Translations under genes and position numbers: made by a program
NCBI RefSeq assembly: GCF_003236365.1
Contig: NZ_POTZ01000002.1
Span: 1 to 57,438, forward strand
Source: Streptomyces sp. NTH33
Lineage (GTDB): Bacteria > Actinomycetota > Actinomycetes > Streptomycetales > Streptomycetaceae
Direction: 5' to 3'
DNA: 57,438 nt
The notes under the pieces: generated by a model
What the model was told of the DNA's origin: nothing
Databases searched by the model: none
The model's input: the letters and a program-made list of their open reading frames with translations, nothing else
Shown: positions 33,734 to 45,239 of the stretch, piece after piece
Numbering within the stretch: position 1 is the first letter of the stretch
Layout: the number at the start of each line of letters is the position of its first letter

Positions 33734-34105
33734 GTGCCTACGATCCAGCAGCTGGTCCGCAAGGGCCGGCAGGACAAGGTCGACAAGAACAAGACGCCGG
33801 CACTCGAGGGTTCGCCCCAGCGCCGCGGCGTCTGCACGCGTGTGTTCACGACCACCCCGAAGAAGCCGAACTCGGCCCTCCGCAAGGTCGCGCGTGTGCG
33901 TCTGACCAGCGGCATCGAGGTCACGGCCTACATTCCGGGTGAGGGACACAACCTGCAGGAGCACTCCATCGTGCTCGTGCGCGGCGGCCGTGTGAAGGAC
34001 CTGCCGGGTGTTCGCTACAAGATCATCCGCGGTTCCCTCGACACCCAGGGTGTCAAGAACCGCAAGCAGGCCCGCAGCCGCTACGGCGCCAAGAAGGAGA
34101 AGTAA
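33734..34105 (+). CDS. rpsL: 30S ribosomal protein S12
   Basis: The 123-aa decoding-centre protein begins Pro-Thr-Ile-Gln-Gln-Leu-Val. The streptomycin region [12 protein letters not shown] and the [11 protein letters not shown] region are wild type, so no rpsL streptomycin-resistance change is present. GTG at 33734 follows GGAGAAG. First gene of the str operon rpsL-rpsG-fusA-tuf. Confidence 0.97.
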   Translation: MPTIQQLVRKGRQDKVDKNKTPALEGSPQRRGVCTRVFTTTPKKPNSALRKVARVRLTSGIEVTAYIPGEGHNLQEHSIVLVRGGRVKDLPGVRYKIIRGSLDTQGVKNRKQARSRYGAKKEK

Positions 34106-34107
34106 GA

Positions 34108-34578
34108 ATGCCTCGTAAGGGCCCCGCCCCGAAGCGCCCGGTCATCATCGACCCGGTCTACGGCTCTCCTCTGGTGACCTCCCTGATCAACAAGGTGCTG
34201 CTGAACGGCAAGCGCTCCACCGCCGAGCGCATCGTCTACGGCGCCATGGAGGGCCTGCGCGAGAAGACCGGCAACGACCCGATCATCACGCTCAAGCGCG
34301 CTCTCGACAACATCAAGCCGACCCTCGAGGTCAAGTCCCGCCGTGTCGGTGGCGCCACCTACCAGGTGCCGATCGAGGTCAAGCCCGGCCGTGCCAACAC
34401 CCTGGCGCTGCGCTGGCTGGTCGGTTACTCCCGCGCCCGCCGCGAGAAGACCATGACCGAGCGTCTGCTCAACGAGCTCCTCGACGCCTCCAACGGCCTC
34501 GGCGCCGCTGTGAAGAAGCGTGAGGACACCCACAAGATGGCCGAGTCCAACAAGGCCTTCGCGCACTACCGCTGGTAG
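34108..34578 (+). CDS. rpsG: 30S ribosomal protein S7
   Basis: The 156-aa primary 16S rRNA-binding protein nucleates assembly of the 30S head. It begins Pro-Arg-Lys-Gly-Pro-Ala and contains [12 protein letters not shown] and Trp-Leu-Val-Gly-Tyr-Ser-Arg-Ala-Arg. It starts two bases after the rpsL stop and is translationally linked with it. Confidence 0.97.
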   Translation: MPRKGPAPKRPVIIDPVYGSPLVTSLINKVLLNGKRSTAERIVYGAMEGLREKTGNDPIITLKRALDNIKPTLEVKSRRVGGATYQVPIEVKPGRANTLALRWLVGYSRARREKTMTERLLNELLDASNGLGAAVKKREDTHKMAESNKAFAHYRW

Positions 34579-34617
34579 TCGCTTCCCCGACGAGAACCGA
34601 GAGAAGACTGAAGCCTT

Positions 34618-36744
<2,127 letters not shown>

Positions 36745-36786
36745 CTCAGCCGAGTTCCAGCCTTTAGGCTTGACTCCGGAGCCTCA

Positions 36787-36822
36787 CGGGGCATTCCGCC
36801 GCAATCGTGGTGGAATGCCCCG
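36787..36822. repeat. Inverted repeat between fusA and tuf
   Basis: CGGGGCATTCC (36787-36797) pairs with GGAATGCCCCG (36812-36822) around a 14-base loop. There is no T-run. It lies where a tuf-specific promoter is known in S. coelicolor, and may be a processing or attenuation site. Confidence 0.55.
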
Positions 36823-36900
36823 GAGATCCGGGCCATCCAGCAAAGATCACCTGGCGCCGATGAAGTAAGGCGTACAGAACCACTCCACAGGAGGACCCCA

Positions 36901-38094
<1,194 letters not shown>

Positions 38095-38140
38095 GTCTTG
38101 AGGATCATGTGATCCGGTAGCTCCGCTGCGAGCACCTGAG

Positions 38141-38176
38141 AGGGCCCGTACGACCTCGGTCGTACGGGCCCTTTCG
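38141..38176 (+). terminator. Terminator after tuf
   Basis: AGGGCCCGTACGAC (38141-38154) and its exact complement (38159-38172) with a four-base loop are followed by TTTCG. Confidence 0.9.
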
Positions 38177-38207
38177 TGTTACGAAACTATTCGACGCGTA
38201 CGACCCC

Positions 38208-38224
38208 TGGTTCCCCGCGAACCA
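38208..38224. promoter_or_regulatory. TGGTTC-N5-GAACCA inverted repeat before the GH115 gene
   Basis: A 6-5-6 palindrome, 54 bp upstream of the GH115 start, could be an operator for a LacI- or similar sugar-responsive repressor. No regulator gene is adjacent. Confidence 0.4.
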
Positions 38225-38277
38225 CTCACCCACCATTTGTCATGCCGCTAACCAAATTCGAGTGGGAGGGGTGTGCC

Positions 38278-41200
38278 ATGTCTGCGCACGTCAGCCGGAG
38301 AGCCGTCCTGGGTGCCGCGGGCCTCGCCGCGGTGCCGGTGCCGTCGCCGGGGGCGCCGGGTACGCCGGGTGCGTCGGGTACGCCGGGTGCGTCGGGCGCC
38401 GCGTGGGCGGCGGCCGGGAGCGGGAGCGGCGGAGGTCCGCGGGTGACGGACCCGGGGGCGTACGTCTCCTTCGCGCCCCACGAGCCGAGGCCGGGCTCCT
38501 TCTCCCTGGTGGGCGCCCCCGTCGTGGTCGGCGCCGACGACCACCCCGGGGTCGTACGGGCGGCAGGGGACCTGCGCGAGGACATCGAACGGGTCACGGG
38601 CGTCCGCCCGGGCCGCACCCTCGCGCGCAACGCCGTCCTGGTGGGGACGGTGGGCCGCAGCCCGCTGATCGACGGCCTGGTGAAGTCGGGGAAACTGGAC
38701 GTCACCGGCGTGCGCGGCCGCTGGGAGACGTCGCTCCAGGCGGTGGTGGACCACCCGATGCCAGGGGTGGAGCGCGCACTCGTCATCGCGGGCAGCGACC
38801 CGCGCGGCACGATCTTCGGGGCGTACGACGTCTCGTACGGCATCGGCGTCTCGCCCTGGTACTGGTGGGACGACGTGCCACCGGTGCGCAGGCACCGCGT
38901 CTGGATCCTGCCGGGCCGCCACACGCAGGGCACGCCGACGGTGAAGTACCGCGGCATCTTCATCAACGACGAGAACCCGGCGCTGGGCACCTGGGCGCCG
39001 GAGTACTTCGGCCCGGGAAAGGCCTCGGGCCACCCCGGAGGCTTCAACGCCGACTTCTACGCCAAGGTGTTCGAACTCCTGCTCCGCCTGAAGGGCAACT
39101 ACCTCTGGCCGGCGGTGTGGGGCCGCGCCTTCGCCGAGGACGACCCGGAGAACCACCGACGGGCCTCGGAGTACGGCATCGTCATGGGCACCTCCCACGA
39201 GGCCCCCATGATGCGCGGCATCGAGGAGTGGAACCGCCATGCGAGCGCGGGCAGCGACCCCTACGGCGGCAACGGCGAGTGGTCGTACCGCCGCAACGCC
39301 GACGCGGTCAAGGCGTACTGGCGGGCCGGCATCCAGCGCATGGTGGACCAGGGCTTCGAGGGCGTCGTCACCCTGGGCATGCGGGGAAACGGCGACACCA
39401 GCCTCCCGGACGGCGACGGCATCGAGCTGATGCAGGAGATCATCACCGAGCAGCGCCGCATCATCGAGGAGGTCACCGGCAGGCCGGCCGCCGAAACACC
39501 GCAGGTCTGGACCCTCTACAAGGAGGTGCAGCGCTACTGGGACCGCGGCCTGCGCGCCCCCGACGACGTCACGGTCGTCCTGACCGACGACAACTGGGGC
39601 AACATCCGCAAGCACCCCGACCCCGCGGAGGCCGCCCGGCCCGGAGGCTACGGCCTGTACTACCACTTCGACTACGTGGGCGCCGGCCGCAACTACAAGT
39701 GGGTCGACACGGCGAACCTCCGCAACGTCTGGGAGCAGCTCCACCAGGCCCACGCCTACGGCAACCACGGCCTGTGGGTGGCCAACGTGGGAGACCTGAA
39801 GGGCAACGAACTCCCCACGGAGTTCTTCCTGGACTACGCCTGGAACCCGGACAGACGGCCCTTCGACAGCCTGGACGAATGGGAACGCCGCTACGCCCGC
39901 CAGAACTTCGGCGAGGCGGCCGCCGCCCCGGTCGCGGAGGTCTTGGCGACCTACGGCCGCCTCCAGGCCCGCCGCAAACCCGAACTGCTCAACCGCCGCA
40001 TCACCCTCCGCGACGGCGAGATCGTCTACGACGACGAGCAGACGCCGTTCCACTTCGCCCACCGCGAGCTGGAGCGGGTCACGGAGGAATGGAAGACCCT
40101 GGCGCGGAAGGCGAACCGCATAGCGCGCAGGCTGCCCGCCCGCACCCAGGACGCCTGGTTCGAGCTGGTCGGCTACGAGGTGGAGGCCACCGCGAACCTC
40201 TACGCCCTGAGACAGGCCGAGTTCACCAACCTCCTCTACGCACGACAGGGCCGCGCGGCGACCAACGACCGTGCGACGGAGGCGGAAACGGACCTGGAAC
40301 GGGACTTCGCCCTCGCCGACCGCTTCCACCACGAGGTGGCGGGCGGCAAGTGGAACGGCTTCCAGACCCAGCCCCACATCGGCTACGGCGACGTGGACCG
40401 CTACGGCCCGAACGCCGGCTGGCAACAGCCGGAGAAGGACAACGTGGCCCTGCCGGACGAACTGTTCCCGGCGGTGAAGCGGATCGAACTGCCGAGCGCC
40501 GCCGGACTGGGCGTCTCGGTGGACGGCGCGGAGGACACGGGAAGCTGGTGGCCGGGCGGAGCGACGACCGGGGCGACACTGCCGGTGTTCAGCCCGTACC
40601 AGACCCGCCCGCAGCAGTACGTGGAGATCTTCAACCGGGGCCGCACCCCCTTCGAGTACCGCATCACGACCTCGGCCCCGTGGCTGCGGGTCGGCCGCAC
40701 TCGGGGCCGGGTGGAGAAGCAGGTCCGGGTGGAGGTCCGGGCGGACTGGCGAAGGGTGCCGCCCGGCGGCGCGAAGGCGGACCTGACGATCTCGGGCGCG
40801 GGAAGGACGGTGACGGTCACCTGCACGGCGGAGAACCCGTCACGCCGGTCCCTGCGGGGCTTCGTCGAGGCGGGCGGCTACGTGGCGATCGACGCGGAGC
40901 ACCACGACCGCGCGGTGGGGCAGTGGCGCCGGCTGGACGGCATCGGCCGTACGACGTCGGGGATGACCCCATGGCCGGTGACGGTATGGACGGAGCTGTC
41001 TCCCCGGAACCCGTCCCTCCCGACCGGCAACCTGCGCTACGCGCTCTCCTTCGACGAGGCGGAGCCGCAGACGGTCGACATCAACGAGGGCGCGGACGAC
41101 GGCCTGCTGAACACCCAGTGGGCCCGGAACACCTCCGACAACGTCAACCGCACGGCAACGAGGCACACGCTCACCCGCACGGGCGTCCACCGCCTGAAGT

Positions 41201-41301
41201 TCTGGGCGGTGGACCCGACGGTGATCCTCCAACGCCTGCTGATCGACACGGGCGGCCTGCCGGAGACGTATCTGGGACCGCTGGAGAGCAAGCGGCTTTG
41301 A
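38278..41301 (+). CDS. Secreted GH115 alpha-glucuronidase
   Basis: The 1007-aa protein has a Tat signal (Val-Ser-Arg-Arg-Ala-Val-Leu-Gly near residues 5-12), a Pro-Gly-Thr/Ala-Ser repeat linker, and the full GH115 layout. Conserved segments include Gly-Ile-Phe-Ile-Asn-Asp-Glu-Asn-Pro, Gly-Asn-Tyr-Leu-Trp-Pro-Ala, Asp-Asp-Asn-Trp-Gly-Asn-Ile-Arg and Trp-Asn-Pro-Asp-Arg. GH115 enzymes remove (4-O-methyl-)glucuronic acid from xylan, including internal residues, after Tat export. ATG at 38278 follows GGGAGGGG; the earlier open frame lacks a binding site. It stands alone after tuf, with a GC-rich third-position pattern like its host. Confidence 0.9.
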   Translation: MSAHVSRRAVLGAAGLAAVPVPSPGAPGTPGASGTPGASGAAWAAAGSGSGGGPRVTDPGAYVSFAPHEPRPGSFSLVGAPVVVGADDHPGVVRAAGDLREDIERVTGVRPGRTLARNAVLVGTVGRSPLIDGLVKSGKLDVTGVRGRWETSLQAVVDHPMPGVERALVIAGSDPRGTIFGAYDVSYGIGVSPWYWWDDVPPVRRHRVWILPGRHTQGTPTVKYRGIFINDENPALGTWAPEYFGPGKASGHPGGFNADFYAKVFELLLRLKGNYLWPAVWGRAFAEDDPENHRRASEYGIVMGTSHEAPMMRGIEEWNRHASAGSDPYGGNGEWSYRRNADAVKAYWRAGIQRMVDQGFEGVVTLGMRGNGDTSLPDGDGIELMQEIITEQRRIIEEVTGRPAAETPQVWTLYKEVQRYWDRGLRAPDDVTVVLTDDNWGNIRKHPDPAEAARPGGYGLYYHFDYVGAGRNYKWVDTANLRNVWEQLHQAHAYGNHGLWVANVGDLKGNELPTEFFLDYAWNPDRRPFDSLDEWERRYARQNFGEAAAAPVAEVLATYGRLQARRKPELLNRRITLRDGEIVYDDEQTPFHFAHRELERVTEEWKTLARKANRIARRLPARTQDAWFELVGYEVEATANLYALRQAEFTNLLYARQGRAATNDRATEAETDLERDFALADRFHHEVAGGKWNGFQTQPHIGYGDVDRYGPNAGWQQPEKDNVALPDELFPAVKRIELPSAAGLGVSVDGAEDTGSWWPGGATTGATLPVFSPYQTRPQQYVEIFNRGRTPFEYRITTSAPWLRVGRTRGRVEKQVRVEVRADWRRVPPGGAKADLTISGAGRTVTVTCTAENPSRRSLRGFVEAGGYVAIDAEHHDRAVGQWRRLDGIGRTTSGMTPWPVTVWTELSPRNPSLPTGNLRYALSFDEAEPQTVDINEGADDGLLNTQWARNTSDNVNRTATRHTLTRTGVHRLKFWAVDPTVILQRLLIDTGGLPETYLGPLESKRL

Positions 41302-41306
41302 CGTGC

Positions 41307-41552
41307 TCCCTGGCCTGAAGTCCAGGGATTCCGGCCCGGATCGTCCGAATACGGCAGGAGTTCACCGGCCGGACCAACCGCGCCGTCATGCACGGGCCCC
41401 TGTGGTCGCCCTCGTATCTCTCCGCCTCGTGCGGCGGAGCGCCGCTGGCGACCGTCCGCCAGTACATCGAGCAGCAGAAACGCCCGCTCCAAGGTGCACG
41501 TCAGAGTAGTCCTGAGATGCATTCATCCCCGGCGTGAACGCCGGGGCTTTCT
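41307..41552 (+). mobile_element. Relic of an IS200/IS605-family element
   Basis: A 3' fragment of an IS200-type tnpA (41337-41537) reads Gln-Glu-Phe-Thr-Gly-Arg-Thr-Asn-Arg-Ala-Val-Met-His-Gly-Pro-Leu-Trp-Ser-Pro-Ser-Tyr and Val-Arg-Gln-Tyr-Ile-Glu-Gln-Gln-Lys-Arg-Pro, the C-terminal catalytic Tyr region of Y1 HuH transposases. The N-terminal HuH half is missing, so it is inactive. Imperfect hairpin TCCCTGG/CCAGGGA (41307-41328) lies on the left and a perfect one on the right. Confidence 0.82.
41527..41546 (+). repeat. Perfect end hairpin of the IS200 relic
   Basis: CCCCGGCGT, GA and ACGCCGGGG form a nine-bp stem. The tnpA stop codon (41535-41537) lies across its centre. Such subterminal hairpins are what Y1 transposases recognise at IS200/IS605 ends; it can also act as a terminator for the GH115 side. 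Confidence 0.75.
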
Positions 41553-41578
41553 GCAAGGAACCCCGTAACCCGGTTCAG

Positions 41579-41617
41579 CACTGACAGTGGACGTGACTAG
41601 AGTTGTGTCACTGACAG
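41579..41617 (+). promoter_or_regulatory. Direct repeats flanking a -10-like element before the ESX-like cassette
   Basis: CACTGACAG occurs at 41579-41587 and again at 41609-41617, exactly 30 bp apart (three helical turns), on either side of TAGAGT (41598-41603). It looks like a regulator-bound promoter for the downstream cassette. No -35 of good quality is seen. Confidence 0.45.
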
Positions 41618-41655
41618 GGCTTCTGCTTAACGAACTCACGGGGGAGGACGTTGAC

Positions 41656-42216
41656 TTGTCGGATGAAGCTGGGACCGATGCACCGCTGATGCCGCTGGTG
41701 GCCGGCCTGGTCGGCTTGTCCGGCGTGCCCGGCCTGTCCGGTGTGGCCGGTGTCGCTGCCGGGGCCATGGCCGATGTGGCCACGGAGCTGTCTTCGTTCA
41801 CGAAGTTCCGGAAGCGGGTGGACGATCTGGTCCGCGATCTGAAGGGTTCGGAGGCCGGTCCGGGCAAGGTGGGGGAGTCCCAGCTCGCCCGGTACCAGTT
41901 CGGCGGCGGTGACGGGTCGTGGGCCGAGGCGGCCGGTCTGTACGCGGCGTACGAGACGGTGATCAGCGAGCTGGAGACGCTGTCGAAGCTGCTGTCGGAC
42001 TCGATGGAGGGCATGGGCATCGCGGTCCTGGCCTCGCACAAGGGCTACGCGAACATCGACGTGGACGTGCGGAACCGGATGGCGGCGATCAGCGCGGAGA
42101 CGACGAAGCACTACGGCGGGAGCTATGACCCGTCGCTGCCGCAGAAGAGCCGGGACGGCGACGGGGTCGCCGAGCCGGCGCAGCCGTCGGCGGGCGACGC
42201 GGGAGGAGCGATCTGA
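41656..42216 (+). CDS. Helical protein at the head of the ESX-like cassette
   Basis: I do not recognise a named family. The product of about 186 aa starts with a small-residue-rich hydrophobic stretch (repeated Val-Ala-Gly-Leu and Gly-Val-Ala-Gly), then two long helices around a Gly-Gly-Gly-Asp-Gly-Ser-Trp segment, and ends in a disordered acidic tail. Helical hairpins of this size paired with a WXG protein are typical of type VII secretion substrates. TTG at 41656 is preferred because GGGGGAGG precedes it; GTG at 41587 is the longer alternative. The stop overlaps the next start (TGATG), so the two are translationally coupled. Confidence 0.7.
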   Translation: MSDEAGTDAPLMPLVAGLVGLSGVPGLSGVAGVAAGAMADVATELSSFTKFRKRVDDLVRDLKGSEAGPGKVGESQLARYQFGGGDGSWAEAAGLYAAYETVISELETLSKLLSDSMEGMGIAVLASHKGYANIDVDVRNRMAAISAETTKHYGGSYDPSLPQKSRDGDGVAEPAQPSAGDAGGAI

Positions 42217-43802
42217 TGGCGGGTGGCAGGGGCAGCGGTGGCGGTACGTCCTTCGAGAGCATGAGCCATGAGCAGATGCTGGCGTGGCTGGACCGGGCGA
42301 ACGCGGGAGAGGTGCAGGCGGCCGCGGACCGCCTGACGACGGCGGCCGAGGAGATCCGGAAGATCGCCGAGGAGCTGAAGGTCCGCCCGCAGTGGGTGGC
42401 GTGGAAGGGCGAGGGCGCGGAGGCGTTCCGTACGTGGGCCAACGATCTGGCCAACTCCGCGCTTCGGCTGGGTGACTTCAGTGAGGGTGCGGCGAAGTGG
42501 CTGGGCCAGGCGTCGAACGCGATCGCCACGGCGCAGGCGTCGATCCCCCGCGACACCAAGGGGGCGCAGGCGAACCTGGCCGCGGCGGTGGCGGCCCGCA
42601 ACGACCCGGACGCGGCGGCGATCCGTACCAAGTCGGAGAGCGAGCTCGCCGCCCTGGAGGCCGACCGGGAGAAGGTCCGCCTGGAGGCGGCGGCCCAGAT
42701 GCGCAAACTGGGCCAGTCGTACAAACTCTCCACGGCACAGATGGACGACTTGGAACGCCCCAAGTTCCCGCCGCCGCCGGATGCGATCAAGCCGCCGGAG
42801 CCACACCGCTCATCCGAGGACCTGGATCGCCCCGGAGATGTGATCCCCCGTGGTGCAGGAGGCGGAGGCATTACTCCTGTCCCTGCCGCCGGAATTGCTG
42901 GCAACGCAAGAACTGCACCTCACAGCCCAGCGGCACCCGGGATTGATCCGAGTCAACCCCCAAGCGGTTCTCTTCCGAATGATGTGCGTCCGCCGGCGGT
43001 TGAGCCTGTGACACATGTCGGCATTGACTCGGTGTCCGCACCACCAGGAGTTCATCAGCCTGGCACGGGCCCCACGGGAGGGCCTCCAGCGACCGCACGT
43101 CCGGATACAGGCACTTTGCCGCCGATGAGTGGGCCAGTTCCTCCGATCCCGCGTGGTTCTGCACGGATGCCTTCTGCTTCAGGAGGACCCGAGAAGTCAG
43201 TTGGCGGAGGGCGCTTGCCCACCCAGCCAGGGCAAAGGCCCAACGGGCCTACTAGCGCTGGTGGAGTGACTGGAGGCGGTCCTGCCAGTGGCCGCAACCT
43301 GCCAGGTCCCGCTGGGACCGTCGGCCGGGCTGTCTCGAGCCAGGGCCCTGCAGCTGGACGCGGTGGTCCATCCGGTTCGGGAATCGTCGGTGGACGACCG
43401 GGTGCACCCGCTGCCATCGGCCGGTCGGCGGGTCGGGTACCTGGAACCCCGCTTGCTGGCCCGCTTGGGACTGGTTCAGGTTCGGTCAGCCGCTTGCCGA
43501 ATATCGGAGCGACAGCACAGCCGGTGACTCGGACTGCTGGACCCACCGCCGGGCGCGCTGCGTCCACACCGCGTGATGGCATCGTCGGTGGCACTCCGCA
43601 GCAAGTAGGCCGTAGTCCGATGCGACCCGGTGCACAGCTCCCCTCAGCACCGACACGAGGAGGAATCTCGGGCGGAGTGCCCAGTGAGGCGGGCTCACGG
43701 GGTGCTGTTCGCGGTGCGCCGAGCGAATCGACGAGTCGCGCTCGGCAGCGAAACAAGAAGCGGAGGACCGACCGCCGAAGCGAACCGCCGTCCGGCGACT
43801 GA
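42216..43802 (+). CDS. WXG100-domain protein with Pro/Gly-rich tail
   Basis: The 528-aa protein has an N-terminal helical hairpin (residues about 17-110) with Trp-Lys-Gly at 63-65 between the helices, i.e. a WXG100-type signature, then a third coiled-coil region to about 185. A disordered Pro/Gly/Ser-rich tail to the end resembles PPE-like or Streptomyces ESX substrates. It is expected to be exported by a type VII (ESX) machine, but no EccC ATPase or other Ecc gene is in this window. Codon use changes near 42,870: GC-saturated before, relaxed after, suggesting a recombinant gene. Coupled to the upstream gene, 20 bases before the mycosin. Confidence 0.78.
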   Translation: MAGGRGSGGGTSFESMSHEQMLAWLDRANAGEVQAAADRLTTAAEEIRKIAEELKVRPQWVAWKGEGAEAFRTWANDLANSALRLGDFSEGAAKWLGQASNAIATAQASIPRDTKGAQANLAAAVAARNDPDAAAIRTKSESELAALEADREKVRLEAAAQMRKLGQSYKLSTAQMDDLERPKFPPPPDAIKPPEPHRSSEDLDRPGDVIPRGAGGGGITPVPAAGIAGNARTAPHSPAAPGIDPSQPPSGSLPNDVRPPAVEPVTHVGIDSVSAPPGVHQPGTGPTGGPPATARPDTGTLPPMSGPVPPIPRGSARMPSASGGPEKSVGGGRLPTQPGQRPNGPTSAGGVTGGGPASGRNLPGPAGTVGRAVSSQGPAAGRGGPSGSGIVGGRPGAPAAIGRSAGRVPGTPLAGPLGTGSGSVSRLPNIGATAQPVTRTAGPTAGRAASTPRDGIVGGTPQQVGRSPMRPGAQLPSAPTRGGISGGVPSEAGSRGAVRGAPSESTSRARQRNKKRRTDRRSEPPSGD

Positions 43803-43822
43803 CGATCAGGGGACACGAGAGC

Positions 43823-45064
43823 ATGCGCATGCCCACGGTCAACAAGCGGCACAGGGTGTTCCGTGTCGTGGCCACGATGGCCGTCAGCGTACTGCTGGCG
43901 GGCGGTTCAGCCACGCAGGCTCACGCCGACTCCACGCGTTCCCAGCAATGGCACCTGGACGCCATGCACGCGGAGGACATGTGGCGAACGAGCACAGGCA
44001 AGGGCATCACAGTTGCTGTGATCGACACAGGGGTCGATCCAAACAACCCTGACCTGAAGGGGCAGGTACTTGACGGAAAGGACCTCGCTCCCGCAACGCG
44101 TGCCGGCGATGAACATACGGACTACGACGGCCATGGCACGGGAATGGCTGGTCTCATCGCTGGTACAGGCGCGTTCGGCGGGGGACGCGGGGCGTTCGGT
44201 CTTGCACCAGGAGTCAAGATTCTCCCTGTCCGTATGCCTGCCCAGAACGACATCAACGGCTTTGCCGGCCCTTCCTACTTCAGCCGGGCCATTCGCTATG
44301 CGACAGACTCCGGCGCCCAGGTCATCAACATCTCCATGGGTGCGCGACTCAATTCTCCTGAGCTCACTTCCGCAGTAGCGTATGCCCTCTCCCACGGTTC
44401 GCTCGTCTTTGCCGCTGTAGGAAATGACGGTGATAAAGACAACCCGGTCGAATACCCGGCATCCACCCCTGGGGTGGTGGGTGTGGCAGCAGTCGGCAAG
44501 GACCTTCGAAGGACCAAGGAATCTGGGTTCGGCCATCAGGTCGACATGGCAGCTCCTGGCGAGGACATGGTCGCTGCCTGCGGAGGGAAGACCGGCCTTT
44601 GCAGGGGACACGGCACCAGCGACGCCACCGCCCTCGCCTCCGCCAGCGCCGCCCTGATCTGGTCCAAACACCCGGACTGGACCAACAACCAGGTCCTGCG
44701 CGTCATGCTCAACACCATCGGCGCCCCCACGGACGGCGCCAAGCGCAACGACTCCATCGGCTACGGCATCGTCCGCCCGCGCATCGCCCTGCAGGACCCA
44801 GGTGACCCCGGTCCGGCGGACGTCTATCCGCTCCCGGACCTGGCAGCCGCGGCATCGCCCTCCGCGTCGCCGAGGCCCACCGAGGTACCGAGCAGGGATG
44901 CCGACGCGTCAAAGGGTGAGGCCGCCGCTGCCGCTGCGTCCGCCAAGCGTGACGACGGCAACGGCATCCTGTGGGTCGGCCTCGGTGCCGGCGCTGTTCT
45001 GCTGCTCGGTGGCACCGCGGCGGCCTTCACTGTCGTGAGGCGCCGGCGGACCAACGTTTTCTGA
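43823..45064 (+). CDS. Type VII secretion-associated serine protease (mycosin)
   Basis: The 413-aa subtilisin has a signal peptide (residues 1-36), the catalytic triad Asp68 (Val-Ile-Asp-Thr-Gly), His104 (Asp-Gly-His-Gly-Thr) and Ser266 (Gly-Thr-Ser-Asp-Ala-Thr-Ala), a Pro/Ala/Ser linker and one C-terminal transmembrane helix with an Arg-Arg-Arg-Arg-x-Asn-Val-Phe tail. This is the mycosin (MycP) design: membrane-anchored and facing outside, where it processes ESX substrates or stabilises the secretion complex. The conserved Phe of Gly-Thr-Ser-Phe is Asp here. Codon use is relaxed up to about 44,590 and GC-saturated after it. A hairpin (45078-45104) follows. Confidence 0.88.
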   Translation: MRMPTVNKRHRVFRVVATMAVSVLLAGGSATQAHADSTRSQQWHLDAMHAEDMWRTSTGKGITVAVIDTGVDPNNPDLKGQVLDGKDLAPATRAGDEHTDYDGHGTGMAGLIAGTGAFGGGRGAFGLAPGVKILPVRMPAQNDINGFAGPSYFSRAIRYATDSGAQVINISMGARLNSPELTSAVAYALSHGSLVFAAVGNDGDKDNPVEYPASTPGVVGVAAVGKDLRRTKESGFGHQVDMAAPGEDMVAACGGKTGLCRGHGTSDATALASASAALIWSKHPDWTNNQVLRVMLNTIGAPTDGAKRNDSIGYGIVRPRIALQDPGDPGPADVYPLPDLAAAASPSASPRPTEVPSRDADASKGEAAAAAASAKRDDGNGILWVGLGAGAVLLLGGTAAAFTVVRRRRTNVF

Positions 45065-45197
45065 TCTCTTTCTCTGTCCGGTGAGGGACCCGATCCTCAC
45101 CCGGAAGCGCCGAGGCCCAAGGGTAACCACCGTGTGACTCAGACTGGTTGCTAGCGTGACAGGCACAGGCCAACCGAACCGACGAGGGTAGAGGGTC

Positions 45198-45239
45198 GTG
45201 ACAGCGGATGCAGGAGAGCGCCACATGAAAAGGGCATGA
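45198..45239 (+). CDS. Possible 13-codon leader ORF
   Basis: GTG at 45198, preceded by AGAGGG, opens 13 codons ending in a TGA that overlaps the ATG of the next gene (ATGA at 45236-45239). It could couple translation or simply be chance. The product, Val-Thr-Ala-Asp-Ala-Gly-Glu-Arg-His-Met-Lys-Arg-Ala, has no recognisable function. Confidence 0.35.
   Translation: MTADAGERHMKRA

Noticed and set aside
38262..41318. A second long plus-strand frame overlapping the GH115 gene
   Set aside because: Arg/Gly/Pro-rich frame-shift shadow; the GH115 frame has signal peptide, binding site and family motifs.
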